A stretch of DNA of 64,000 nt, taken from NCBI GenBank assembly GCA_020746835.1, contig JAGPNK010000008.1:1488001-1552000 (forward strand), written 5' to 3'. The number at the start of each line of letters is the position of its first letter. The first letter of the stretch is position 1. Positions 46,401-58,062 of this stretch are shown here, piece after piece. The notes beneath the pieces are model-generated. The model was not told where the DNA came from. It saw only the letters and a program-made list of their open reading frames with translations, and did no database searches. Position numbers and translations under genes: made by a program. This DNA comes from Stachybotrys elegans (lineage: Eukaryota > Ascomycota > Sordariomycetes > Hypocreales > Stachybotryaceae).

Positions 46401-49400
46401 CGTTACCGACTTCAACGAAGTTTGTTCCGAAGACTTGACCCGGCTTAGAAGGAGCGTATTCAAGCCGAAGGGGGGACGATCATCCAAAACCGTCATCTCA
46501 ACACAGAAGCCCGAATCTTTCAGAGCCTCCTGGCACTGTTCTACCGAGTCACCCGGGTTGGGACAGGATTCATCCAGTTTCCACCACGATGGTTGTAAGC
46601 CCTAGGAGTAAAGATTAGATGACTTCGACCGAGGCTAGCATCTGAAACTTACCAATGCCAAACGAATAAAGGTCCAGTTGTGTGCTATGAAACTAGTAAG
46701 CCGGGTGTCCCATAAAAATGGTAGATATTGGCAGCCACTTACAACCAGACTGTGATGCAGACTTCCAGGTGCAAAGCCACCCTCCAGGCCTCAGCATGGA
46801 ATGGAGCGTTGCGAGGCTTTCTTCGGAAGTTGTTGATGTCTGAAGGATCTATTGGAAGAGTTTAGTTATTCGAACGCATAAGTTAATATGAAGTGAACCC
46901 ACATTCGAGTTGATGATGATGTCAAACGAATGCAACTCAAACCCTTGCTGAGTGGCATCCTTGGAAGCATCAAACACTCGATACACAAGATCTTGCTCAT
47001 CCTCGAGCATTTTCTTTGCACGGGTCAGGTCGTCGTCGTATTGGGCCGTGAAAACGTATTCCGAAAACATGGGACCATCAGAAGAAGACATAGCAGCGAC
47101 GACTGATCTTGTCACACCCACAGATCCGGAACTGATTTCCAAGACTCTCAGGCTGGGCTTGCTGTGAGCAGCGAGGTAGAGGAACTGGCCTGCATCTATG
47201 GTATCAACGGTCGAGTCAAACACATCGTGCTGTGACTCGGGTAGCATCTCCTTGGAGGATATTTCTCCTGACACCAGCGCTCGGCAGGTATCTGGGTGCC
47301 GCAGCTTTTCGGCCAGCTGTACGAAGCTCATTCCGTAAGGACCGCAAGTTGAACTGATGTGAAGCAAAGCGTCGTTAAGCAGCCCCTCTCGGGACTCGCC
47401 CCCGGTAGTAGCCCATTGAGCTGCTTCTGGAACAGTTGAGGCCCATTCTCCTCCTACTATTTTGTCATGCTCACAGGACAGCCAACGGACGAATTGTCCC
47501 ATGTGGGAATCTGGTGCTGGGACGTCAACTCCACGCAGAGACTCCGTCATCTCTAGGATTAACAGAGCGGCGGCCTTCTCCAGGGCCAGTTTCTTGTCGT
47601 GTTGGTCCTGTCGCGGGAAGACATGTTCATCGAGCTTGCAAAAGTCGATATGAGGATGCCATTGGATATGGGCCGAGATATGCTTTGCGGGTCCAGAGTT
47701 CGTCACGTCTACTCCGACGGGTAGCCAAGTTCCTCCCTCGATTTTCATCAGCACCTCATCACTCTCAGTGACGGCGGTAATATTTGCAGTGAAGCTCCCG
47801 TTTGCTTCGGGATCTACTTCGGCTTGGATAAGGCTGTCACAAGAACCCGAGTAGACCTCAATCTTCCTCACGTAGGATGGAAGCATTAGAGCCTTCCGAT
47901 TCATCTGGCCCCGTATAGCAGCTACGGTGGCCAACTGAAAGCAAAGATCGATGAGATAGGGGTGAGCTGTGTATTTCGCCGTAATCTCAGCCGGCAAAGT
48001 CCTCATTTTCGTTGTCGCTACCTCCTTCTCCCTGCTGAACAAAATCTGTTGCAAGTTCTGAAAAGCAGGTCCCAGTTCGAGACCATAGCCCCGGAGACCG
48101 CGGTAGAAGGCAGCCTCTGGGAGCTCTCGTGCATTTGGCACAACCAAACTCTCATGGCGCGGAGGTGTGCTTGTCTCGATTGCCTTTCCTTGTGCCACAC
48201 AGTGTTGAACCCAGGTCGAACCGTTGTAGGAGTAGACTGAGAACTCATACCAAGACGAGTTGGTGAGCTCGGTCACACGTACCTGTCTGGCAGTCGTCAT
48301 AATCTCAATCGGTTCCGATTGCGGGATCAGCATGCCGGACTTCATGATCATATTTCGAATGGAATACGCCTCAGATCCGGATATTTGTCTAATTGCTTCT
48401 CCCAGCATGCTGATATAACCGGCCAAGGGGAAGAGAACTTGATCGCCAAGCTTGTGGTCGGCGATCCAGAGGACATTGTGGAGATGAAAGATGTTCCTCC
48501 AAGCGGGTTCAGCGTCTGTGGCTTCCAAACATTTGGATCCCAGTAGTTCATGGTGAGGGGCGCTTCTGAACCTCCAAGCCTTGGATATGCGGCTTTCAGT
48601 CCAGGCCTCAATAGAACGATTCCATGGATACAGCGGAAGATCACAAAGTGTCTCGGCCTTTGGGTTGATAGCCGAGAAATCAACCTCATAGCCGGAAGAG
48701 TACAGCTGACCAATGGCCGATAACGCGGAATGGACTGAACTGCGGTCTCTTATTTGCATCGGGACGTAGGACGGAGGTTTCGAAGTTGGTTTGTGACGAA
48801 AGATTTGACGTAACGGCCCCTGAAGTGCTGAATGAGGCCCGATCTCTACAAAGACAAGTTGGGTTGAAAAGTCTTGTAAGATGTTGTTGACGGCGCGACT
48901 GAACAGCACCGGCGATTGCAGGTTGCTCTTCCAATAGGATGGGCCCAGGTTGCCCTTGCCAGCTAGTTTACCGCCGGTGACTGATGAATAGAAGGGTATG
49001 GAGGTTTCTTTGGAGGGCGTGTAGCTTCTGATGAGGTCTTCATACTGCTCCCCGCAATCCTGCATGTGGTCTATCCAAGTATTAGCTTTCTTCCTCGAGC
49101 GAACAAATTTTAAGACAATTTACCTGAATGATAGGCAATGTTGACACGCAGCTCACGAACAAACGTGTCTGGATTGGCCTTTTTGATGGCTTCAATCGTA
49201 GCCTGGACTCCCTCGACATCGCCAGAAATCGTCACACTGTCTGGGCTGTTTTCGCAGGCTCGTTGGGTGCCAGGCGCAAGGAAGGATTCAATGGTTTCCC
49301 ATCCCATGCCTACCGCAGCCATGTGGCCAGGACGGCTTACTTTCTCGATGGCCACCCCGCGATAGTAGGCGCAGGTAATTGCCTCTGCCAGAGTCAATGC

Positions 49401-51695
49401 GCCGCTGGCATATGCCGCAGCAATTTCACCACTGGAGTGACCAACAACCGCCACTGGTGAAATTTGACACAGGGTCAAAAAGTTTACCAAGGCAATCTGT
49501 ACAGCTGTGCAAAGAGGCTGGGCATACTCGGCTCTGTTGATGATCTCGGAGGAGTCAGAGCAGAGTAGGTCTAAAAAGAGGACAATAGATCAGCTTTTCA
49601 TGTTGCCATTAAGCAACATAACGATTCAACGAACCTGCTATGGACCACATCGGGGGGTTCGGTAGGGCCTCCAGCACCTGGTCCATCTCGGCTATATCGT
49701 GGCGGAAGGTGTGGCAGCGCTGGATCATATCCCTTCCCATGCCTGACCACTGTGCACCTTGCCCGGTGAAGACGAAAACAACGTTGGGGTTTTGTGCAGC
49801 TAAGTGGATTGTGCTGAAGTCCATGGGCTTATCAAGGCTGTCAGTGACACAGTAGCTGCGATAGGCCCAGTGTTGGCGACGATAGGCCATCGTGTATGCC
49901 AAGGAATCCAGGCAATTTGGACGAGATTTCGTATATTCGTCTAGATCAGCCATCCTTTGCTTGAGAGACTCGCTGCAGGCGGCCGAAATAGGAACCAAGC
50001 GTGGTAAGCCAGCCCTGGTGACATTCTCTCGATTGTCATGCAACTCGACATGATTTTCAGAATCAGAATCAGACACTTCTGGTGTTGGTAGCCCATTGAC
50101 CTGGCTGGAAACAGGCTGTTGTCTCTCGATCATCGCAGGTCGGGAGGAAGAGACTCCATAAGAGGCTGCAGACTCTATGATCACCTGGGTTCTGGTGAGT
50201 CTCTGCTCGCAAGGCTACCTAGAGAATCACTTACGTGCGCATTTGACCCTCCAATGCCAAATGAGTTGATGCTAATTCGCTGCGGCCTATCCTTAGGCCA
50301 TGGCTGAAGCTCGGTGGGAACATGCATATCCGCTTCCTCGAATGGGACTGTGAAATGACATTGCATGAGCAGTGTTCCGTAGTCCGAGGGCAAGGGACGT
50401 GTACTTACTGTGAGGGTTGGGAACGGAGAAATGAATATTTGGCGGAATGCACTCGTTCTCCAGGGCGAGAATGGCCTTTATCACGCTATTGAGGCCAGCC
50501 GCACCCTCAGCGTGCCCAAAGTTGGATTTCACCTGCATCACATTAGTACCTCGTTCTAGGGAATGCCGGTTTACTTACCGAGCCGATATACGTTGGGCGT
50601 CCAACAAAGACCTTGCCGACTGCCTTGGCTTCAATGGGATCGCCCGTTTGCGTCCCCGTACCATGGCATTCGACGAACGGAGTCAGAGAGATGTCTTCGA
50701 TGCCGGCAACCTCGTAGGCACGTCGAATCATGGCCTCCTGGCAGACTTGACTTGGCTGACCAATGGCCGTGGTTCCGCCGTCGGAATTCACAGCGGTGGC
50801 TCGGATCACAGCTCGGATAGGATCGTTGTCACGGAGGGCAGCTTCCAACGGCTTGATCAAAATTGCATTGATGGCTTCGCCTCGTGCGAATCCATCGGCT
50901 TTGGCATCAAAGGTCTTGCAAGATCCTGTAGGTGACAGGACGCCCTGCTCTGTCATGTCCATGGTCATGGAAGGGCTCAGAATCAAGCTAGAGCCTGCAA
51001 CTAAAGCTGCCGAGCAATCTCCGTTGTACAGTGCTTGACAGGCGAGATGCAGACTGGTCATAGAAGCAGAGCAAGCTGTCCGGGTAGTTATGCTATTTTC
51101 CGACAAGGGGTCAGCCAATATCCTCTAAAGAAATTTCCATGCCTAAACAAAGAATTAGGAAAGAGAGGATTTGCATTTACCTCGGACCTCTAAAGTCAAG
51201 GTACCCCGAAATCCTGTTTGATATGACGAAATCGCTGGCGGTATGGATACGATACATGTTTGGTGAAGACTGAGGGTCTGCATGCGACATGTTGTGCCAA
51301 TCTTCACCAAAGTTACCCACAAACACTCCAGCATTTGACCCTTTGAGGGCGGTGCTGCCAGCACTTTCCAGACATTCGTAGCAAACTTCGAGCAGCAATC
51401 TTTGCTGAGGATCAAGATTCTCGACCTCCTTCTGTTTGAAAGAGAAGAATGATCCGTCGCCGACCTTCAGGTTGACGTCGAGAAAGTATCCGTATTCGGT
51501 AGCGACAGTCTGTCTAGATGCTGTTTCTCCGTAGGATGCGTCCACGTCGTATCTATCAGCAGGAACACGGCACTTTCCGTCCTTCTTGTTGATCAAGAAG
51601 TCCCAGAAGTCATCCGGGGTTGAAACTCCACCAGGGAGCCTCATGCCCATGCCAATGATGGCAATTGGGGGAGGTGGTTGGCTTCTAGAACTCAT
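43412..51695 (-). CDS. Highly reducing type I polyketide synthase, intact
   Basis: Fifteen exons, all in phase, encode 2494 aa: 51695-51181, 51092-50579, 50532-50409, 50347-50235, 50184-49635, 49570-49124, 49070-46903, 46848-46743, 46684-46653, 46601-45741, 45692-45408, 45357-45283, 45225-44876, 44816-44339, 44278-43412. Order KS (8-425)-AT (570-880)-DH (925-1215)-MT (about 1290-1520)-ER (about 1755-2080)-KR (2130-2330)-ACP (2400-2480). Key residues: KS Cys179 in TRTACSAS, His in [11 protein letters not shown] and [19 protein letters not shown] and GHSSGE; DH His in [16 protein letters not shown] and Asp in [35 protein letters not shown] with Tyr in [13 protein letters not shown] Ser in LGVDSLHG. 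The MT motif I is LEISSGSVG instead of LEIGAGTGG, so C-methylation is doubtful. No release domain follows the ACP, so a separate release step is expected. Product unknown. Confidence 0.93.
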
Positions 51696-52814
51696 CTTGC
51701 GGAAGTCGTGGCTGTTGAAGAGTTCGATGATACAAGACTGCTTGATGTGACCTGGTTACAACGGTATGCAGAAAGTATACCGAAAGACCTTTGACGAATG
51801 AACTATGGCAACATTTCCCCAAGCCTGATATACGGCGCAATTATACCAAGACCAGAGACTCGGGAAGTCAGTTTCAAGGTATCCGTGAGGTACATAGTGG
51901 CTTCGTAGATCAGGGCAAGGATACGCCAATGCAAACGATCTATGCAGCGCTGTACTGAACCGAAGCGCTGTCCAGTGTCCATCACGCATAAATCTGGTGG
52001 AGCCTGCGTCGTCTCGAGCATGGTAGTCGGTTGGGTTTTGGACTGCCGTGGAAAATCCGTGTCAAGCTCATCTTTGGGCTGAAAGGTGACCAGGTCGAGA
52101 CGGATTCGGCACTTCTCTGCCGTCCTAACATCAGCTTAAGACTAGCAGCTGATGTATTCCGAAATGAGTCATGGCCCCATGTCTCTGCATAGAGCTGAAA
52201 GACCCATGTAGAAGAATGGTCTAAGCCAAATGCCGACATCTGTGTGCATGGCCAGGTGGCATTTATCTGTGGAAACGCCAAGCCCAGCTCGCCGGAATGG
52301 TAAGCTCAGCTTGCTTGTGGCTGTTGTGGCCTAATATTAAGCGAGGATCGATTGTGCACCCGAATGGGATAGATATCAGCGACTTTGAGGAGGCCCTTTG
52401 TAACGATACCAACTATACCACATGCTGACAGACCGATATTGTGGTGTGGTCATGGGTATGTGAAGGTTGTCCCAGCCACCTGCCGCAATTGGCCAGAAGC
52501 CGTCGTGGCCATTGTGGCGTCAGGCAGCCCATGGCGACTTACTATTGCCAGACGCTGATAACACTCAACAATAGAACATTGCAGCTGCATGATTGCAACC
52601 ACCTTTACAAAAATCGCCGACATCATTCCATTATCTGTCAGCTTCACTGATTAGCCTGAAGTGCCTCGGAAATAGTCTTAACATATCTGGTTCCCCCTCC
52701 GATGAGGATTGCTTATATCTCTGTGTCGAGCTCTCATTTTCCGCTCTATGCTGTAGATGCCGCCCAAGACCGTACATATTCACTATCTACTAAGCTTTCT
52801 GCACTACCGAAAGA
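51696..52814. promoter_or_regulatory. Divergent region between second PKS and membrane-protein pseudogene
   Basis: About 1.1 kb that must contain the PKS promoter. Open frames on the minus strand at 51756-52281 lack any family feature and overlap in two frames. I could not assign a regulator site by eye. Confidence 0.4.
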
Positions 52815-55013
52815 ATGTCACAAAAGACCGAAAAAGACCTTGCCATTTCCCATGTCACCCACGAATCCAACAACACATTTCACAATGACGCCCACAATGA
52901 CCAGGCCGAAGAACTCCCACAACGGCGAACCTTGCAGCACCTCCAACGTGCCGCGGTCCAGTTTATTGCACTTTCCTGGCTTGCTCCCGTCATCACCCTG
53001 CTCGTCTTGAACTTTCAGGAATAGATTATCGGTGCTAGCATCGGATGTGGCGTCACGACTTGTACTGTATCCGAGTGGAACGTGAACGTCACGCAGCTGG
53101 TTAACGAATATGATACTCGGGACCACAACGTGCTAGGGGCCTTTCAGATTGTCGCCAAAGTAATCGAGATATGGTTCGCTTTTGTTGCCGCCCGTCTGGT
53201 CTACGATCTTGCTATGCTCCTTGCCAGAAACGGCGACGGTCTGCCTCTCCGTTACTACACGATGAACGTCGAGTTTGCGGACCTCCTCATCATTTTGACC
53301 CCCTCCTTCTGGACCTCAGCCCTACAGGACCCCTTGAAGTCGAGCGTCCCCAACACACATTCTCGCAGGAGGCTCATTGTCGCTTTTGCTGCTATAGTCG
53401 CGATAATCTCAGCAGTCGCCAATCTTATGGGACCAGCCATTGCTGTGCTGCTACTTCCCACTCTGGGTTGGAGAGAACTTCCGCTGCCTCAAAAGACAAC
53501 AGTGTTTGGCGGATTGGCTGCGTTTGATAGTCCCAGTCGCGCGGTAGTCGATTCTCTCAACTGCGAGCCTGCCCAGCTCGAGGAAGGTGACTATACGTGC
53601 CTGGCGGCAGGTTCCAATACACCCTTGGACGCATTGCTCGTGGATGCCAGCGTTCTTCTACAGATGGCATCCGCATCCCAAAACTCCTTGCTCCGCCAAA
53701 CGTTTTTGACATTCTCTTTCAACATCTCGGATTCTCTGCTGCGTGGGGATCCGACTTGGGCTGTGAGCCGACAGGCCATACAGGCAATGAGCGACGATTA
53801 TGGCGAGACCGTCGGACTTGCAGCATTAACTGAGACTCCTATGACACCGTCTGAATACAGAGTCTTCCGGAACTCCATCCAAACGCAGCTTCAGAGACGC
53901 GCACCTGCTTTAAGCACGTCGGTATTGTGTGGAGACATTAACTTGGGATTCTCTGTCGTCGAGATCACGGAAGACAGGTCAGTTCACTGCTACAATATTC
54001 TGAATCCCGACATGTCTCTAGAAATATTTTACCCGTGGCCTGAAACTGCCCCCTTAGTGTCAACCATGTGTATTCCCACCGGGTCAGGATGGCCAGGGGA
54101 TACCGGTGGTGCGCGGTTTTCTGCGGGTGCAGAATCATCTGAAGCGGCTTTCACCGTGGACATTCACTCCGCCTATCGCGCCATCTATCTGGACTATTCG
54201 ACAATTCATTGTGCGCAGATTCCAGATGGTTCGGATGTCGCACCGCTGAAGGCACGTCAAAGTGATTGTGACTGGGACGCTCTTTTTGAACAAGAACCAC
54301 CACATGAACTCATCAGCGAGTCAGGCTCTCTGCTCGTGACAGAGTACAGCATAGATGGCTCCCTGAGGGGCTGGTGTCGCTCTTTCGCCTATCTCAAATT
54401 TGCAACATACACCCTCGACATGGATTTCAATCGTAACCCAGTCTCGCAAGTCATAATAGATGGCGATAAGCAGATTGGATCAACAGATGAATCCATTTAT
54501 GTTCATCCAGACTGACTGCTGGCAGCCTGGGCAACTACTAGGAACGGGCTGGTATCTGAAGACCGGCTAGGGGCCGGGCAAGTGTTGACGACACTCCTGT
54601 CTGGTGGTTCCATGACAGCCTTGCACTATATTATCACACTATACGCTCTCTCTCTTGTCAATTATGAGGCGCTGCCACCGAGTTCCTCTTCTGGGGATGA
54701 CGACCCTGCCCGGCCGGTCCTAACGGTACAGGGCCTGATTCGTGTCTGGTCCTATGGCCTTCAGTCACGAACATCGATGATGGGTGCTGTGGTAACCATA
54801 GTCGGCTGCATTTTCGTCCTATTCCAGGCCGTTGTCTCGTGTTGGTCGCGAAGCGTGGAGCGGTCCTTGACGGACATGCTCAGTACGGCTTTGACGCAGC
54901 CACCAATACATGTCCTAGCCGAGGCGCCCCCGAAAAGGCAGGGAAATGTAAGGTTGCTACTGAAAAACAAAGAAAACGCGACCCTTGAATTCAAACAGAC
55001 TGGGGAGAGTTAA
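52815..55013 (+). pseudogene. Multi-span membrane protein with two in-frame stops
   Basis: One frame from ATG 52815 to TAA 55011-55013 (733 codons) is open except for TAG at 53022-53024 and TGA at 54513-54515. Reading through them gives continuous protein: the first transmembrane helix (FIALSWLAPVITLLVLNF), then GASIGCGVTTC, two more helices (GAFQIVAKVIEIWFAFVAA; RRLIVAFAAIVAIISAVANL), a long extracytoplasmic region, and a last helix (MMGAVVTIVGCIFVLFQAVV) with a short cytosolic tail. The TGA falls where VHPD-stop-LLAAW suggests a lost tryptophan codon (TGG to TGA). No intron with a proper donor removes either stop. No enzyme motif is recognised. It lies between the PKS and the P450, but membership in that cluster is not implied by the sequence. 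It could be a simple null allele segregating in the species. Confidence 0.75.
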
Positions 55014-55751
55014 TGTATAGCACGATAACGCCATTCGTTTGGCGCCTCTTAGGAGCAGTTGGCACTCAGAACCATACGCAGGTGATCCGGCTAGGGGTAG
55101 AGTTTGGGACAGAGACAGGCAGCGAGAGAGGGAAGGAAGGAAGTGTGACTGTCGGTTGGTGAAGCCCGTGACGTGTTACGACAATATGGGCATGGTTCTC
55201 ATTAATATAGATACGCACTAGTAGGTCAGGCTCTGTAGATCCATGTAGAGATCAATGTCCTGACTCGGCTGTCTCAGCTACACTCAGATGCAGTCTTTGC
55301 TTTCCACAAAGGGCTATGATCTACTGCATAAGCACAGCTACTAATAAGCGGTGTGTCTTGTGAGGGCGGCATCGCACTGCCGGCCGGTAATTTGGAAATT
55401 TGGCCAACAAATATCTCTTGGCACGGCTTGCGTATGGATCACGCGATATGCATGGTCTTTCAGCTCGGCAGTGGGTGATGCACGCTGGCAATTCATCACA
55501 TTCATGTTTTGGCATTTGCGACCGCCTCGATTTACGGGTCACATCTTCATACGACTCGTCAATCACTCTTCTGGCAAGTTAAGCTGATGTATTGGGTTTC
55601 TCAGATGCCATGAAACGTATGGCATGTCTTAATCATACTGCTCCCGTATAACCCAATGCCCATCCATCGCAGATTCGCTTTTTACTAGCACTCTTTCCAG
55701 AGGCCAGATACTATTACCAGCCGAGTTGTTCTTCGCCTACCTGATCCCGCA
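55014..55751. other. Intergenic region, P450 promoter
   Basis: About 740 bp without a credible gene. Small frames at 55321-55587 conflict on the two strands and carry no motif. The last part before 55752 is pyrimidine-rich and should hold the P450 promoter. Confidence 0.4.
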
Positions 55752-57543
55752 ATGTCGTCTATCATGTATGCTGCAATATATTATGGGCAACAGAACCTTC
55801 ATTATTTGCTTTTTATATTCCTTGCTGGCGTTATCTACGTTGGCGCTACAGTCTTCTACCGCCTCTACTTGAGTCCCTTGTCCAAGTTCCCGGGCCCAAA
55901 AATCGCCGCCGCAACACGTCTCTACGAGACGTACTTTCAGTTACTGAGAGGCGGGACGTTTACTTGGCATATTGAGACCCTACACGATCAATACGGCCCT
56001 GTGGTTCGCATCTCACCATGGGAGATTCACGTCAAAGATCCTGACTTCTATCACGTTCTATACGCTGGACCTGGTAAACATCGAAACAAGGATCCCTGGT
56101 TCAGCTTCATCGCATACCCGTTGTCGCTTTTCTCTACCGCCTCGCATGAGCTACATCGTCCGCGTAGACGAGTATTGGCAGAGTTTTTCAAGAAGAAATC
56201 CGTCTATGAGCTAGAGCCGCTCATCAAAGACAATTTACGGAAATTATGCCATCATTTCTCAACAGTCATCTCGGGATCGACTGTCATCGAGCTCCACGCC
56301 GCCTTTTACTCATTCGCAGTTGACGTCCTCTCCCAATACGCATTCGGAACATCCGATGGCTTTCACTATCTCGATATGCATGAGGTACCAGATACATGGA
56401 AGATGCGAATGACCTCACTGTTCGGTTTCTGCCGCATCAATAGGCACTTTCCGATGTTGGTTGTTGGGGCGAGGCTCATCCCGACTTTGGCAGCATGGTT
56501 CGTTCCACCGTTAGCACATGTATTCCAGATGGAAAAGGTAAGCCTCTGAGACTTGCCCCGGTGTTTAGATCTAACTTGGGCCAGGACGTCAAGAAATGTG
56601 TTCATAGGGTCAGGCAATCCTACAGGCAATCTGGTGACAAGCAAAGTTCCAATGTCCCAGAATTGGAAAGCCATCTTCCAAAAACAATCTACCCGAGCAT
56701 ACTAGCTAACCCAGACGTCCCGGAAAGCGAGAAGGAGCTTAGACGACTGGAAGATGATGCCATTTTCCTCCTGATGGCAGGTACGGACGCCCCGGGACAG
56801 GTTCTTGCCATTACAGCATTTCATGTGCTCAATAACCCCAGAGTCTTACAAAGACTGCGGGAGGAACTATCTTCTGCAATTCCTGATCCGAGCACACTCC
56901 CAGATCTTGTGGACTTGGAACGCTTGCCGTATCTGGTATGTCGCATTGTCAAACGAGCAATTTCAGAGTATTGACTGGGCACGACAGAGCGCTGTTATTA
57001 AAGAGGGTTTCCGGCTATCTTCTGTTGTTACGACACGGCTTCCTCGCTCAGCTCCGGATGAAGATCTGTATTACGGAGACTGGATTATTCCAGCTGGGGT
57101 AAGAACAGCCAGAATACGCTTGGATCCATATCCTGACCTCTTGCCAGACGTTTGTGAGCATGTCAACGTATTTTATTCTTCGCGACCCAAATATTTTCCC
57201 TCAACCATCCAAGTTCATTCCTGAGCGATGGGAGTTGTGCCCTACAGAGCTGCAGAGGCTTGAGAAATATCTGTTGCCAGCCTCAAAGGGTACACTGGGC
57301 TGCCTTGGACAGAAGTAAGTGATATCTGACTCCACCCAGCCACAAATACTCGTTACTCACCACACAAGTCTTGCATGGGCATGGATGTATCATGTGCTTG
57401 CGGCTCTGTTCCGTCGATTCGAGATGAAGCTGTATCAGACGGAAGAGAGGCATGCTGAAATGGCTCGTGACAATTTCATCGGGCAAACTGAAGCGGGGAT
57501 GAACAATATCAAAGTAACAGTACTGGAAGAATGTAGTCTCTAA
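55752..57543 (+). CDS. Cytochrome P450 monooxygenase with atypical heme loop
   Basis: Five exons (55752-56537, 56585-56935, 56988-57098, 57148-57314, 57369-57543) in phase give 529 aa. An N-terminal membrane anchor (LLFIFLAGVIYVGATVFYRL) is followed by the proline hinge LSPLSKFPGPKIAAATRLYE. The I-helix reads LMAGTDAPGQV, the K-helix ExxR is KEGFRLSS, and the PERF-like motif is FIPERWEL. The region resembles the trichodiene-oxygenase-like group of fungal P450s. The heme loop is PASKGTLGCLGQN: the cysteine ligand is kept, but the usual Phe at the start (PFSKGSRQCLG in relatives) and the Arg are replaced by Ala and Leu. The I-helix threonine after the acidic residue is Ala. The enzyme would sit in the endoplasmic reticulum and could oxidise the product of the nearby PKS. 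Catalytic competence is uncertain. Confidence 0.88.
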
Positions 57544-58062
57544 ACTAGTGTAGATTCAAAGATCTAAGGAACAGTATTTTATTTGATTACACAATCATGC
57601 TAGGTCGGAAAGAACTAATTCACGGTATAAATTCTCTATTGCACATGGAGCATGGAATAGTGGAAGAGCTGCATGCGTTGTGATTGTCAATTTGGTGGTC
57701 CGGTTTGACTCTACGTTATGATTGGTCCCACTGCTGTTTCAAGCCAACTACAAACCTTTATCTTTGAGTGCATGCAATACTATGAATAGGAAAATTCGTT
57801 TTAAACGATCACTTATCCTTGCCAGTTCCCCTTTTAACTGTGTACTCCTGGAGAAGCCGAAGACACAGACAGAACAGCTACCCTAGACACATCGCGAATG
57901 AGGCTGTAACCCCTCAACACCCTTGCCAAAGAGTCACCTGACACAGCATAGCCTCGTCAGCAGCATCTCTCAGTCTCATCTTGGGTTCAGCCGCAATTTG
58001 CAAGGACTACTGTTACTCATCCTTTCAAGGAGTTGGACTGCCAACCCCAAACTCTTTGAACG
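57544..58062. other. Spacer between P450 and chimeric receptor
   Basis: About 520 bp; P450 3' UTR and the presumptive receptor promoter. No coding signal is seen before the ATG at 58063. Confidence 0.4.

Noticed and set aside
16455..51695. The two PKS as products of a recent tandem duplication
   Set aside because: Intron positions, KS active-site context (DTACSSS versus TRTACSAS) and linkers differ throughout.
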